From VXYL01 sp963666465 (lineage in GTDB: Bacteria; Pseudomonadota; Gammaproteobacteria; Pseudomonadales; Azotimanducaceae), in NCBI GenBank assembly GCA_963666465.1, contig OY762824.1:868001-932000 (forward strand): a stretch of 64,000 nucleotides of DNA. The letters run 5' to 3'. Shown here piece after piece: positions 20,195 to 29,914 of the stretch. Under the pieces are notes generated by a model. The model had not been told where the DNA came from, did not search any database, and was given only the letters and a program-made list of their open reading frames with translations. The stretch's first letter is position 1. Every line of letters begins with the position of its first letter. Made by a program: the position numbers and the translations under genes.

Positions 20195-21439
20195 TTGACG
20201 AAACGCGTTGCCCGCGTGCTGCACAACATCGCAGACATCGACGAACGCGCCTGGAACGGCTGCGCCAATCCGGCGGGGCTGGCCTACAACCCGTTCCTGG
20301 ATCATCGCTTCCTGCGGGCGCTGGAGGAAAGCGACAGCGTCTGCACCAAGACCGGCTGGCAGCCGTTCCACCTCCTGGTTTCGCCAGCCGAGGACGCGGC
20401 GCCCACCGGCGTGCTGCCCATGTATCTGAAGTCGCATTCGCGCGGCGAGTATGTCTTCGACGGCGGCTGGGCCGAGGCGTTCCACCGTGCCGGCGGCCGC
20501 TATTATCCCAAGCTCCAGGCCAGCATCCCGTTCACGCCGGCCACCGGCCGACGCCTCCTCACGGCCGAGCCGGACGACGATGCCACCGCCGACGCCCTGC
20601 TCGGCGCCGCCGTGCAGGTGGCAGACAAGGTGGGCGTCAGTTCCATCCACTTCACCTTCATGCCGAAGTCGGAATGGGACCGCGCCGCTCGCCTCGGCAT
20701 GCTGCAGCGCATGGACACGCAGTTCCACTGGGAGAACGCCGGCTTCGCTTCCTTCGACGACTTCCTTGCGGCGCTCTCCTCCAAGAAGCGCAAGAACATC
20801 CGCCGCGAGCGCCGCGGCGCCCGTGCGAACGGCATCGAGATCGACTGGCTCACGGGCGACATCACCGAGGCGCAGTGGGATGCCTTCTATTCCTTCTACG
20901 TGGACACCGGGCACCGCAAGTGGGGCACGCCGTATCTCACGCGCGAGTTCTTCAGCCGGGTGGGCGAGACCATGGGCGAGCAGGTGCTGCTCATCATGTG
21001 CCGCCGGGAAGGCCGCTACATCGCCGGCGCCATCAACTTCATCGGCGCAGACACCCTCTTCGGCCGCAACTGGGGCTGCATCGAGGACCACCCCTTCCTG
21101 CACTTCGAGGCCTGCTACTATCAAGCCATCGACTTCGCCATCGAGCGCGGGCTGAAGCGGGTGGAAGCCGGCGCCCAAGGCGGTCACAAGCTGGCGCGGG
21201 GCTACTTGCCGAAGCCTACCTATTCAGCGCACTGGATCCGCCACGCTGGCCTTCGCGGTGCGGTGGCGAACTACCTCGACGGCGAACGCAAGCACGTCGA
21301 ACGCGACATCGCCTGGATCGAGGAAGAGCACACACCCTTCCGCCAAGACATTGACCTTGCAAGCTACAGGGGCCGTGCCGAGGCGGCGACCGTGCCGGGC
21401 GATGGCCCGGGGCGTGGGCACGCACCCGGCGCGCCCTGA
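20195..21439 (+). CDS. FemAB-like GNAT-fold N-acyltransferase (PF04339 type)
   Basis: 414 residues. The pattern NPFLDHRFLRALEES near the N-terminus, the LPMYLKSHSRGEYVFD strand, the central KKRKNIRRERR and the late EAGAQGGHKLARGYLP match the peptidogalycan biosynthesis/recognition family (formerly DUF482), a FemAB-related GNAT superfamily found widely in Pseudomonadota. These are cytoplasmic acyltransferases; the natural substrate is unsettled. The start follows an AAAGGAGCGGTC stretch that provides a reasonable ribosome-binding site. The gene stands alone. The final 25 residues are Pro/Gly/Arg rich and probably disordered. Confidence 0.85.
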   Translation: MTKRVARVLHNIADIDERAWNGCANPAGLAYNPFLDHRFLRALEESDSVCTKTGWQPFHLLVSPAEDAAPTGVLPMYLKSHSRGEYVFDGGWAEAFHRAGGRYYPKLQASIPFTPATGRRLLTAEPDDDATADALLGAAVQVADKVGVSSIHFTFMPKSEWDRAARLGMLQRMDTQFHWENAGFASFDDFLAALSSKKRKNIRRERRGARANGIEIDWLTGDITEAQWDAFYSFYVDTGHRKWGTPYLTREFFSRVGETMGEQVLLIMCRREGRYIAGAINFIGADTLFGRNWGCIEDHPFLHFEACYYQAIDFAIERGLKRVEAGAQGGHKLARGYLPKPTYSAHWIRHAGLRGAVANYLDGERKHVERDIAWIEEEHTPFRQDIDLASYRGRAEAATVPGDGPGRGHAPGAP

Positions 21440-21493
21440 CGGGCGCGCCGGCAGCTGCTGGCCTTCCTTCGCTCGCTCCGCTCAGCACTCCGG

Positions 21494-21610
21494 CTAGCGC
21501 CACAAGAACCGTTGCCCTTCGGCAACGCTTTCCTGCCCCAGCCCAAGCCGTCCTGTCACCCTGTCGGCATTCGGCCAGCTTGCGCCGTCCGAAGTCCGAC
21601 AGGCTGCCAG
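21494..21610 (+). repeat. Hairpin repeat family 2
   Basis: Starts CTAGCGCCACAAG and ends GGCTGCCAG, with both internal hairpins of the family. Located just downstream of the acetyltransferase gene. It lacks a T-tract, so it is not a standard terminator. Confidence 0.75.
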
Positions 21611-21951
21611 GGCGTTGACACTTCGGTCGCGGCCCTTCTGGGCGAAACTGCGAAGGGATGCTCGCTGTCGTTCCCCGGCTCGAGTTCTCTACGGCGCTTG
21701 CCTTCTGGGTTGACGAACATCCGCTGAAGGGCAAGGTGTCCTCCCGCCGGAAATCCTCGCGCACAGGTGCCGGGAACGCTTTCCGGGGATCAGGCCATGA
21801 ACGCACCGTATCCGGACATCCACAAGATGGCCGGCAACTCGGTGGGCGGGAGGCTGTGCCGAGGCGATGGTGCAGAGGTTTGCGGCGGGCGCCCCGCCGG
21901 AGCAGAAACTCCGAGACGGGCGTAGGCTGCCATCCGCTTTGAGCAGGCCCC
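21611..21951. other. Intergenic region without recognisable gene
   Basis: 341 bp between a family 2 repeat and the end of the TonB receptor gene. Short frames exist on both strands, but none has a recognisable domain. Confidence 0.35.
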
Positions 21952-24537
21952 CTACCGAACGTCCCAACGCATTCGCAGATAATAGAAGCCGCCGTTGAAG
22001 CCCCACGGGGAGTTTTCCGGGTAGAGCAGCCCGGCCACCTCGCCCGCTGGGTTTTCCGTGGGATAGGTGTCGAGGGCGTTCTGAATCCCCACCAGCAGCA
22101 TCAGGTCTTCGGACACGCTGTAGGCCGCTTCCAGATCAAGCAACGCGTCCGGATCGGGATAGAAGGCCACCGAGCCGTCGTTGGTGGGGGCGTCGTAGTA
22201 CTCGCCGTAGTAGCGCACCCGCGCCATGAACCGCCACTGCTCCTGCACATGGTTCCAAGTGAGCATGAAGCGCGAGTCCGGGCGCCCGTTCTCGATCTGC
22301 AGGCGCCGGTTTTCGCTGGTGAACTCCGGGCTGAACTTGGTGAGTTCCACCTCCGAGAAGTTGGCCGCCAAGGTCAGCGACGAACTGCCATTGCCGAGCT
22401 CGAACGGCCAGGTTGCCACCAGGTCGATGCCGGAGGTCTCCACCGTTTGCTGGTTCGAAAGGAAGCGCACCGAGGTGAAGCTGGTTGCGTCCGTGACTCC
22501 CGCCGCCAGAAGCGAGGAGATGTCCCCAGGCGTCAGGTTGAACCGGCTGGTGAAGGCGATTCGATCCTCGATCTCGATCTGGTAGTAGTCGAGCGTCAGC
22601 TCCAGGTCGCCAATCGAAGCCACCGCGCCAAGAGTGATGTTGACGGATGTTTCCGGAGTCAGCGCCTGAGCGCCCTTCTGCACGGCAATGGGATTGGTGG
22701 GCGGCAGGGTGGCGATGTCCGCGAGCTGCCCCATGTTGAATTCCGTGGTCACGTTGCGCAGGTTCGCCTGCCCCGCAGTGGGCACCCGGAAACCGGTGCT
22801 GATCGCGCCACGCAAGGCGAATTCCGGCGCAAGTTCAAGCCGTGCCGCCAGCTTGCCGTCCAAGGTGCTGCCGAAGTCGTTGTAGTTCTCGAACCGCGCC
22901 GCCGCTCCCAGGAGCAGCATCTCGGTGACGTTCGACTCGAGGTCGATGTAGCCGGAATACGCCTTCACGGTGTTCTCGCCGGCATCGCCGGGCTGGAACC
23001 CGGGGAAGCCGTTGGAGCCGATGCCGAAGCCCTGCGCCGCCAGATTCGGATCGATGAAGAACGAGTCCGGCTCGCCGTTCTCGATCTTGAAGGTCTCGTC
23101 CCGATACTCAAGCCCCATCGCCACGTTGACGGCGCCAAAGATGCCAGCGACTTCGATGGGCTTCGACAGGTCGTAGTTCACCACCCGGTCGAACTCCGTG
23201 TAGGCACCGGCCTGATAGTGGGTCGGGATGTCGTTGCCGAGGCTCAGCAATTGCGGATTGATGGTGTTGTAGATGTAGAACTGCGCATTGCTGCGCCCGG
23301 CGGAGGCACTGATATCCCAGAACCAGCCGCCGTCCGTTTCGCCGCGCAGGCCCGCTGTGAGGCTGGTGTCCGCAATGAACGCACCGAACTGCGGCGTGAA
23401 GCCGCCGGGGAACCTCTCGATCAGCGAATAGCAGCCCGGGTTCTTGCGCACGGCGGTCAGGGCCTGCTGGTCCGGGCGGTTGTTCATGATCCTCACGACC
23501 GGGCAGTTGTTGACGACGCCTTCCGGGTTGTCGCTCGGATCGATGTCCGCGACCTTCACGGTGGGAAGGCCGTCCACCACGTCGCCGCGGAAAACGCCGG
23601 CGCGGGTGTGCGGGTTCCGATAGTAGAAGCCGCCTTCCACCTGCCGCTCCGACCAGCTGCCGAAGGCATAGGCTTCCGTGCCGCCACCGACATCAAGGCC
23701 GAGGTTGCCGAACAGCTTGAAGTCGTCGGTGTAGCGTGGCGCGCCCCAGATCTGCGCCGCTGGCCGGCGCACGTCGATGTTGCCGGCGTCGATCAGCCCC
23801 TGTGCGTCCGCGCGCTGCTCGCTGCGGCTGGTGGGGTCGGTTTCCTTCCACTCGAAGCTGAAGTTGGCAAAGCCGTTGTCGGTCATCGCTATGCCGACAT
23901 TGCCGGCGATGGTGACGGCGTTGCCGTCGCCTTGGTAATGGTCGCCGTATTTCACGTCCAGAGTCGCGCCTTCCGCGTCCTCGCGGATGACGAAGTTCAT
24001 GATGCCGGCGATGGCGTCCGAGCCATACTGCGCAGAAGCGCCGTCGCGCAGCACCTCGAGCCGGTCGAGCGCGATGGCGGGAATGGCAGAGATGTCCGGC
24101 CCCTGGGAGCCGCCAGCAATCCCCGATCCGAGCAGCGCGATCACTGCCGCCCGGTGCCGCCGCTTGCCGTTGACCAGCACCAGCGTGGCATCCGGGGCGA
24201 GGCCACGCAGCGTTGCCGGTCGGATGAACGTGGCCGCGTCACTGATGGGTTCCTGGCTCACGTTGTAGGAAGGCACGAGACTCGCCACCAGCGAATCCAG
24301 GTTGGAATCGCCTTGGGCGAAGTCTTCCCCGTCGATCACATCGACGGGCACGGGCGAATCGGCCGCGCTGCGGTCCCGGCGCCGGGAACCGACCACGACG
24401 AGTTCCTCAATCTCGCCGCTTGCCTGTGCCACTTGCGGTGCGGACTCCTGCGCACCAGCTGGCAAGGCAAGCGCAACGCTGAGCGCCAACCCGATCGGCA
24501 GGGCCGTGCCCAATCCCTCGAGAGCCTTTCCCTTCAT
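21952..24537 (-). CDS. TonB-dependent outer-membrane receptor
   Basis: 861 residues from the ATG at 24537. The signal peptide (TALPIGLALSVALALPAGAQ) is followed by a TonB-box-like IEELVVVGSR, then a plug domain (SPVPVDVIDGEDF, RPATLRGLAPDATLVLVNGKRRH, LDRLEVLRDGASAQYGSDAIAG) and a long beta-barrel with the typical YNDFGSTLDGKLAARLELAPE and late-strand repeats. It imports a large or scarce substrate across the outer membrane using TonB energy. The plug with VNGKRRH and YGSDAIAG resembles receptors that often go with carbohydrate or unknown nutrient use rather than classic siderophore receptors, but the substrate is not determinable. Neighbours give no clear hint: a PhyH oxygenase lies upstream on the same strand. 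Confidence 0.93.
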   Translation of the reverse strand: MKGKALEGLGTALPIGLALSVALALPAGAQESAPQVAQASGEIEELVVVGSRRRDRSAADSPVPVDVIDGEDFAQGDSNLDSLVASLVPSYNVSQEPISDAATFIRPATLRGLAPDATLVLVNGKRRHRAAVIALLGSGIAGGSQGPDISAIPAIALDRLEVLRDGASAQYGSDAIAGIMNFVIREDAEGATLDVKYGDHYQGDGNAVTIAGNVGIAMTDNGFANFSFEWKETDPTSRSEQRADAQGLIDAGNIDVRRPAAQIWGAPRYTDDFKLFGNLGLDVGGGTEAYAFGSWSERQVEGGFYYRNPHTRAGVFRGDVVDGLPTVKVADIDPSDNPEGVVNNCPVVRIMNNRPDQQALTAVRKNPGCYSLIERFPGGFTPQFGAFIADTSLTAGLRGETDGGWFWDISASAGRSNAQFYIYNTINPQLLSLGNDIPTHYQAGAYTEFDRVVNYDLSKPIEVAGIFGAVNVAMGLEYRDETFKIENGEPDSFFIDPNLAAQGFGIGSNGFPGFQPGDAGENTVKAYSGYIDLESNVTEMLLLGAAARFENYNDFGSTLDGKLAARLELAPEFALRGAISTGFRVPTAGQANLRNVTTEFNMGQLADIATLPPTNPIAVQKGAQALTPETSVNITLGAVASIGDLELTLDYYQIEIEDRIAFTSRFNLTPGDISSLLAAGVTDATSFTSVRFLSNQQTVETSGIDLVATWPFELGNGSSSLTLAANFSEVELTKFSPEFTSENRRLQIENGRPDSRFMLTWNHVQEQWRFMARVRYYGEYYDAPTNDGSVAFYPDPDALLDLEAAYSVSEDLMLLVGIQNALDTYPTENPAGEVAGLLYPENSPWGFNGGFYYLRMRWDVR

Positions 24538-24735
24538 CCTGTTCTCTCCAAGCAAGCCAAGCGCGGTCTCCGCAACGGACCATACACCAGCACACCAGCA
24601 CATACCCCTCGCCAAGCATGCACACTCCGATCTGCACTGTTCCGACTCGTTGACGGCACGAATTGCGCGCTTGCATGGCTGACTTGCCAGCAGGTGGGGC
24701 TGTCGGCGCCACTCACCGCTTGCAGAACGCGGTCC

Positions 24736-25623
24736 TCAGGCGAAGGGATCGGTGCCTGTCCGCATGAATGGCGCCACCCGCTCCGGGTGGTCGTTGTGCT
24801 CGCGATAGGGGTATAGATGATTGCCAAGAATGGTCGCGAGCTCCGGGAAGCGTTCGACCAACGCCGGGTCCACCTCGCCTTCCCACATGTGGATAGGTCG
24901 CATGTGCATCCGCATGAACACCTGCACCAAGGTAATCCGAAGCCCCGGATTGGTGCGCGGCGTCGAGCCGTGCCAGGTGGCGCCGTGCCATACCGCCAGT
25001 GAACCCGCCTCGCCGTTCAGGGTGATGGTCCTGTAGGGCGTGTTCGCCAGATTCTGCTCGTGCGGCAAGGTGGCGCGGCCATAGCGATGGCTGCCGGGCA
25101 CGAACACCGTCGGCCCGTCCTCCGGCCCTGAGTAATCCGTGCAGAGCCAGGACAGATTCGCCACGTGGGCGATGTGACCGCCACCCGGCGGGATGCCGTG
25201 GGCGTCGCTGTGGAGGTTCAGGTCGTGCGAGGTGGGCGGCTTGATGATCCACGTGTGCCCGGCCAGCACCGCGCTGCGCCCAAGCAGCCAGCGGGCGATG
25301 GCGAGCCCCGAAGCATTGGTGGCCGCCTCGGCGAATACGTCGTCCTCGTTCAACAGATACCACGAATTGCGCCCCAGCGCCGCACCCTTGGTGGTGGAGG
25401 TGCGGTAGTCGCCGAGCTCGATGTCGTTTCGCCGCTCGCAGGTGCGAATGATGCTGCCACGCAGCCGATGCACGAACTCTTCGCTCACCCGCATCTTCTC
25501 CGGCGGAATGATCGTCACGCCATAGGCATCGAGCTCCAGCGCATGCTGCACAAGATCAAGCCGCTCCAGCTCCCGCATCACCGCATCGGTGTTCGGCGAC
25601 GTGTCAAGCTCCGCAATCGTCAT
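24736..25623 (-). CDS. Phytanoyl-CoA dioxygenase (PhyH) family protein
   Basis: 295 residues from the ATG at 25623. The Fe(II)/2-oxoglutarate site is visible as the H-x-D motif in LHSDAHG, the distal His in WHGSTPR and the following arginine in NPGLRIT. The conserved GPTVFVPGSHRYGR segment is typical of PhyH proteins. These enzymes hydroxylate lipids, amino acids or natural products. The gene is on the same strand as the following LLM oxidoreductase gene, 141 bp apart, and shares no overlap, so an operon is only possible. The substrate is unknown. An in-frame start 6 codons upstream is equally usable. Confidence 0.85.
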   Translation of the reverse strand: MTIAELDTSPNTDAVMRELERLDLVQHALELDAYGVTIIPPEKMRVSEEFVHRLRGSIIRTCERRNDIELGDYRTSTTKGAALGRNSWYLLNEDDVFAEAATNASGLAIARWLLGRSAVLAGHTWIIKPPTSHDLNLHSDAHGIPPGGGHIAHVANLSWLCTDYSGPEDGPTVFVPGSHRYGRATLPHEQNLANTPYRTITLNGEAGSLAVWHGATWHGSTPRTNPGLRITLVQVFMRMHMRPIHMWEGEVDPALVERFPELATILGNHLYPYREHNDHPERVAPFMRTGTDPFA

Positions 25624-25764
25624 TCCTGCTCCCCTGGGCAAGGTCTCGCCACGCCAAGCCTATCACCGGCCGGCATTGCCTTCAGAACGGCAGGCCACCG
25701 TCGCTCGGGAACATGGAATGAAGGACGGGCGCTTGCATTCGCCAAGGGAACAAGCCGGAGGGAC

Positions 25765-26847
25765 CTACGCCCCAGCGGCCGATTTGGCCGCCGGCTGAGC
25801 GTGCTGCCGGAACGCCGGCAGCACGTCGCGGGCGAAGCGTTCCGTGTAGTCGCCTGATGCCGTGGCTTCGGTGGGCATTGGGTGGGGGACGACGATGTCG
25901 ATGCCGAGGTCGTAGGCGTCGATGGCGCGCAGCTTGGCGATGATCTCCCTCGCATCGCCGTGCAGCGCGAAGGCGTCCCCGGCATCGTCGCCGAGGAAGC
26001 CGGCAACGTCGCCAGCCGCTTCCAGATCCCTCGCATGGTGGAAGTCTGGCCAGACACGGCGCTTGAGTTCGGCGGCCGGCGGTCCGTTCCACGCCACGCC
26101 GCAGGTGTCGAACAGCATGGGCGAGTATTCGTAGTAGCCAGCAGCGATGGCGCGGCCAATGCGACCGATGCGCGACGCCGACGAGGCAGCGGATGCGCGG
26201 TCATTGTCTCTGTCGGGCACCAGCACAGTGTGGAAGACACAGCCGATACGGACGCTGGTCGGGTCTCTGCCGGCTTCCTCGGCGCCTTCGCGGACGAGGC
26301 CCACGGCGTGGGTGAGGTTGGCTCGATGCACGCCTACGCGAATGATCACACCGTCCGCCACCGCTCCGGCCATGCGCAGCGTGCGCGGTCCGCCAGCGGC
26401 AATCCAGACCGGCACTCGTGCTGCATGGCGCAGGCTTGCCGGGCGGGCGGCACCCACTTCCAGCTCCCCGCCAGCCAGGAGTTTGCGGATCACCTGTACG
26501 GAGTCGGCCAGTTCCGCCACCGTCGCTGGCCTGCGTCCCATGAGTCGGACTGCGGTGTCCCCGACTCCCATGCCAAGCCAGGCCCGTCCCGGCGCCAGCT
26601 CATCAACCGTGGCGATGGAACCGGCGATCACCGCCGGCTGCCGCATGACGGGATTCTCGATCAGGGGCCCCAGCCGGATACGCTCCGTTGCTTGCAGCGC
26701 CGCCGCCAACATGACGTAGGGATCCCGCGCCAGCAGCGGTGACGAGGGGATGAAGCCGTAGTCCCAGCCAAGCGCTTCGAGTCGGCGAGCGTCGTTCGCA
26801 AACGCCGCCGGCGATGTCATGTCGAGCCGGTTGAGACCGAATTGCAT
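25765..26847 (-). CDS. LLM-class (luciferase-like) flavin-dependent oxidoreductase
   Basis: 360 residues with the F420/FMN-dependent TIM-barrel pattern: WDYGFIPSSPLLARDPYVML near the N-terminus, ERIRLGPLIENPVMRQPAVIAGSI, then the substrate/cofactor segment GRAWLGMGVGDTAV and VPVWIAAGGPRTLRMAGAVADGVI. This is closest to the methylene-H4MPT reductase-like LLM branch. The reaction cannot be assigned from the sequence. It may be co-transcribed with the PhyH gene downstream. The 208-bp upstream region contains a perfect 11-bp-arm palindrome at 26957-26981. Confidence 0.85.
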   Translation of the reverse strand: MQFGLNRLDMTSPAAFANDARRLEALGWDYGFIPSSPLLARDPYVMLAAALQATERIRLGPLIENPVMRQPAVIAGSIATVDELAPGRAWLGMGVGDTAVRLMGRRPATVAELADSVQVIRKLLAGGELEVGAARPASLRHAARVPVWIAAGGPRTLRMAGAVADGVIIRVGVHRANLTHAVGLVREGAEEAGRDPTSVRIGCVFHTVLVPDRDNDRASAASSASRIGRIGRAIAAGYYEYSPMLFDTCGVAWNGPPAAELKRRVWPDFHHARDLEAAGDVAGFLGDDAGDAFALHGDAREIIAKLRAIDAYDLGIDIVVPHPMPTEATASGDYTERFARDVLPAFRQHAQPAAKSAAGA

Positions 26848-26956
26848 GGGGTGCGATGCTTGCGGGAATGGACGTTCACCATACCAGCCTGGGCAGATGC
26901 CCGGCAGCTATCGCGGCTGCCCGAAGGCGCTGTGGAGTTGGCGCGCCGAGCGGCGC

Positions 26957-26981
26957 GTGGGAGGGCAGGATGCCCTCCCAC
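26957..26981. repeat. Perfect intergenic palindrome
   Basis: GTGGGAGGGCA and its exact inverse complement TGCCCTCCCAC separated by 3 bp. One of the GGAGGGC...GCCCTCC family. It lies between two divergent genes. Confidence 0.7.
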
Positions 26982-27055
26982 CGGGGGTACCTGCCTATAA
27001 GCAGGCGTCGGAGGTCCCCAAGCAGGGTCTGCTTCCTCCGCAGGCACTGGCCCGA

Positions 27056-28192
27056 ATGAAAGTGGTGCAGGTGTTGCCGGCCTTGCAGGGCGGTGGGGTT
27101 GAACGTGGGACGCTGGAAATCGCCGGTGCGTTGGTGGCCGACGGGCATGAATCCGTGGTGGTCTCTGCCGGTGGTCGGATGGTGGCGGAGCTTGAGCGGG
27201 AGGGCAGTCGTCATGTTCGATGGGCGTTGGGGCGCAAGCATCCGGCGGTGGCTCTCGAAGTGCGACGGTTGCGGCGCTGGCTCGCGCATGAACGTCCCGA
27301 CATCCTGCATGTTCGCTCGCGGGTGCCGGCGTGGCTCTGTTGGCTGGCGTGGCGCAGGATGGCAGACGGCGCGCGGCCTCGCTGCGTCACCACCCTGCAT
27401 GGCCTGCATTCCGTCGGCCCGTTCAGCGCGGTCATGGCGCGGGGAGAGCGGGTGGTCGTGGTATCCGAAACCGCGCGGCGATATCTTCTCGACAACTATG
27501 TCCGCCCTGGCGTGCCGGCACTGCGGCGCACGGGGCTGACGACAGATCGCATCCACCGGATCTACCGGGGCATCGACCCAAGTCGCTACCATCGGGCCCA
27601 CCGCCCAGGTGACGCTTGGCTCGCCAACTGGCGGCAGGACTTCCCAATGCTGGAGCAACGCCGCATGGTGGTGCTGCCGGGACGCTTGACCCGCCTCAAG
27701 GGGCACGAGGACTTCCCAGCCGTCATGGAACGCGTGCGCAGCCAGCATCCCGACGCCTTCGGCATCGTCGTGGGTGGCGAGGAAGAGCGAAGCCGCGCCT
27801 ACGCGGCGTCGATTCGCTCGGTCTCGCCCGGCATCGTCTTCACCGGACATCGCTCCGACTTGCGGGAGATCATGGCCGCAGCCAGCGCGGTGGTGTCCCT
27901 GTCGAATCGGCCTGAGTCCTTCGGGCGGGTCGTGCTCGAAGCCCTGTCGCTTGGCGTGCCCGCGGTGGGCTATGACCACGGAGGCGTCGGCGAAATCCTC
28001 GGGCAAGTGTTCCCGGAAGGACGCACGCCGGTTGGCCACACCCTCGAGGCGGCAAACCGAGTCGCCGCCGTGCTCGATGACGAAGCCGGGGCCCGCTCGC
28101 GCATCCGTGACCACGACTTCACCCTGCAGCGCATGTGTCGGGAAACGCTGGATCTGTATGAGGAATTGGCGGCCGACGCATGGAAGCGCTGA
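27056..28192 (+). CDS. GT4-family glycosyltransferase
   Basis: 378 residues from the ATG at 27056. The GT-B fold is indicated by the N-terminal KVVQVLPALQGGGVERGTLE (donor/acceptor loop), IYRGIDPSRYH in the linker, VVLPGRLTRLKGHEDF at the start of the second Rossmann domain and the E-x7-E motif in PESFGRVVLEALSLGVPAVG. It would transfer a sugar from a nucleotide-sugar to a lipid- or polysaccharide acceptor at the inner face of the membrane. It overlaps the next gene (polysaccharide deacetylase) by 13 bp, and a DUF3108 gene follows; together they suggest a small cell-surface glycan modification operon. An upstream in-frame start at 26819 would add 79 residues covering the intergenic palindrome, so I reject it. 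Confidence 0.9.
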   Translation: MKVVQVLPALQGGGVERGTLEIAGALVADGHESVVVSAGGRMVAELEREGSRHVRWALGRKHPAVALEVRRLRRWLAHERPDILHVRSRVPAWLCWLAWRRMADGARPRCVTTLHGLHSVGPFSAVMARGERVVVVSETARRYLLDNYVRPGVPALRRTGLTTDRIHRIYRGIDPSRYHRAHRPGDAWLANWRQDFPMLEQRRMVVLPGRLTRLKGHEDFPAVMERVRSQHPDAFGIVVGGEEERSRAYAASIRSVSPGIVFTGHRSDLREIMAAASAVVSLSNRPESFGRVVLEALSLGVPAVGYDHGGVGEILGQVFPEGRTPVGHTLEAANRVAAVLDDEAGARSRIRDHDFTLQRMCRETLDLYEELAADAWKR

Positions 28193-28998
28193 CCGCTCTC
28201 GCGGCGCTTGGGCTGGTGGCCTTCGCAGTGGTGTCCTTCCGCTACGCTTGGTGGCGACCACGCGTGCCGGACGAGCATCCGCGTGTGCTCATGTATCACA
28301 TGGTGCGAGAGGCCATTCCCGGCACCCGGTTCAACAAGCTGCGTGTGCCTCCGGCCAAGTTCGCCCAACAGCTTGCATGGCTGAAGCAGCATGGCTGGCA
28401 CTTCGCCTTTCTTTCGGAACTCGGCCAAGGCGAGCTGCCGCCAAGGACCGTCGCCATCACCTTCGACGACGGCTATCGGGACAATCTGCTCGCCGACCCC
28501 ATCCTGGCGGAACATGGCGCCAAGGCGACGCTGTTTCTCGTGGAGGATCGCCACAACGTGGATTGGTCCGTGGCGCGCAAGGCACACCACGACGAAGGCG
28601 AACTCATGCGCGAAGAGAAGCTGACCGATCCCGAAGTCATGCAAATGCTCGCGTCCGGGCGGTGGGAACTCGGCGCCCATACGGTCAGCCATGCGCCCCT
28701 GCCTTCCCTCGACGAGGGTCGCAAGCGGGCAGAGATCGTCGGCGGGCGCGAGGCGCTCGAAGGGAAGTTCAGCGCCAGGGTGCAGTCGCTTGCCTATCCT
28801 TTCGGCCTTTTCGACGATCGGGATGTGGCCTTGACCCGCGAAGCCGGTTATTCCTTCGCCGTCACCACCGAGCCCGGCATCAGCCGCAACTTGGGTGCGG
28901 AGGCGCTGCGACTGAAACGGGTCAAGGTGAGCGGCACCGAGGGCATGCTGGCCTTTGCGCTGCGGATGCGCACGGGCCGCCGCGGCGTGAAGGCATAA
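28180..28998 (+). CDS. Membrane-anchored polysaccharide deacetylase (NodB domain)
   Basis: 272 residues. An N-terminal membrane anchor (LAALGLVAFAVVSFRYAW) precedes a NodB homology domain with motif 1 TFDDGYRDN, motif 2 HTVSH (the metal-binding His pair) and LAYPFG. CE4 family enzymes remove N-acetyl groups from polysaccharides with a divalent metal. It starts inside the 3' end of the glycosyltransferase gene, so the two are translationally coupled and probably act on the same glycan. Confidence 0.88.
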   Translation: MEALTALAALGLVAFAVVSFRYAWWRPRVPDEHPRVLMYHMVREAIPGTRFNKLRVPPAKFAQQLAWLKQHGWHFAFLSELGQGELPPRTVAITFDDGYRDNLLADPILAEHGAKATLFLVEDRHNVDWSVARKAHHDEGELMREEKLTDPEVMQMLASGRWELGAHTVSHAPLPSLDEGRKRAEIVGGREALEGKFSARVQSLAYPFGLFDDRDVALTREAGYSFAVTTEPGISRNLGAEALRLKRVKVSGTEGMLAFALRMRTGRRGVKA

Positions 28999-29131
28999 GG
29001 GCATGCACCGCACCGTCGCCCCTTGCGACGTGACTACGGCAAGACGATCCCGTGCCCGGCTGATGGCGCGCATCCTCGCACCGCTGTTGTTGCCCGCACC
29101 AAGCGTGTCTATCCGTGGGGGATGCAGAGTG

Positions 29132-29884
29132 ATGCTCATTCTCATCTCCTTGCTGGCGCCAGCGGCCGCCGCCAAGAGCCTGCACTACGACGCTCGAGTC
29201 GGCTGGCTCGATGCCGGCGCCATCAACATCACCTTCGCGCAGGAAGGGAACAACTACGAGCTTTCCGGCTCCGTGCGCGTGCAAGGCGCCATCGCCAGGC
29301 TGGTGCGTTGGCGCGGCTGGTTTGCCGCCACCGGCGAGTTCGACGGCGACTGGCCGCGCACAGACGCATATCTCCTGATGGAGGAACGCCGAGGCAAGCG
29401 CGAAGTGCTGCTGTGGCGTGGCGGACGCACCGTGCTGCACGGCAGCCACCGCGACTCCGAGGAACTCGAGGGGCCGCCTGGCTCGGACATCATGTCGGTG
29501 CTCTTCCTCGCGCCCCACTGTCTCGACGGCGCGGTGGTTCACGATGGCGAAGACCCCTACCGAATCCGCCTGCGCGGCTCCGCCCCGATTGAGATCAAGG
29601 AACGAGCGCCTTGGTACTCCGGCGCAGGGCTGCGCTGCGACTACGACTTCCGCTATCGCGACGGCAGCACGCGCCGGGTGTCGCTCTGGGTGGCCGAGGT
29701 GGATGGCGAGTCGTGGCCCGTGCGCATCCGCGTGCGCGTGCCGCTGCGTCCGGATGGACTGCTGCGGTTGCGCGTCCATGCCAATGGCGGTGATGATGCA
29801 TCGTCGGCCATGCCACCAACCACCCGTCCGAACCAAGAAGCCAAGGCACCGTCATGGTACAACCGCCCCGCCGCCCCAAGATGA
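29132..29884 (+). CDS. Exported DUF3108-like protein
   Basis: 250 residues from the ATG at 29132. A short signal-like leader (LILISLLAPAAAAKS) precedes a beta-rich domain with the DUF3108 features: ARVGWLDAGAINITF, YELSGSVRVQG, a middle DIMSVLFLA and a C-terminal PVRIRVRV. DUF3108 proteins are periplasmic beta-barrel-like proteins of unknown role, often near envelope genes. The gene follows the deacetylase by about 130 bp and is probably the third gene of the operon. Starting at 29003 would add 43 residues without a plausible signal, so I prefer the later ATG. Confidence 0.7.
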   Translation: MLILISLLAPAAAAKSLHYDARVGWLDAGAINITFAQEGNNYELSGSVRVQGAIARLVRWRGWFAATGEFDGDWPRTDAYLLMEERRGKREVLLWRGGRTVLHGSHRDSEELEGPPGSDIMSVLFLAPHCLDGAVVHDGEDPYRIRLRGSAPIEIKERAPWYSGAGLRCDYDFRYRDGSTRRVSLWVAEVDGESWPVRIRVRVPLRPDGLLRLRVHANGGDDASSAMPPTTRPNQEAKAPSWYNRPAAPR

Positions 29885-29914
29885 CGACCGGTTCCTGCCC
29901 GCGTCACCAGCCGC

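Noticed and set aside
21494..21610. Family 2 hairpins as transcription terminators
   Set aside because: No T-tract follows either stem, and copies occur in both orientations relative to genes, including just before a start codon.
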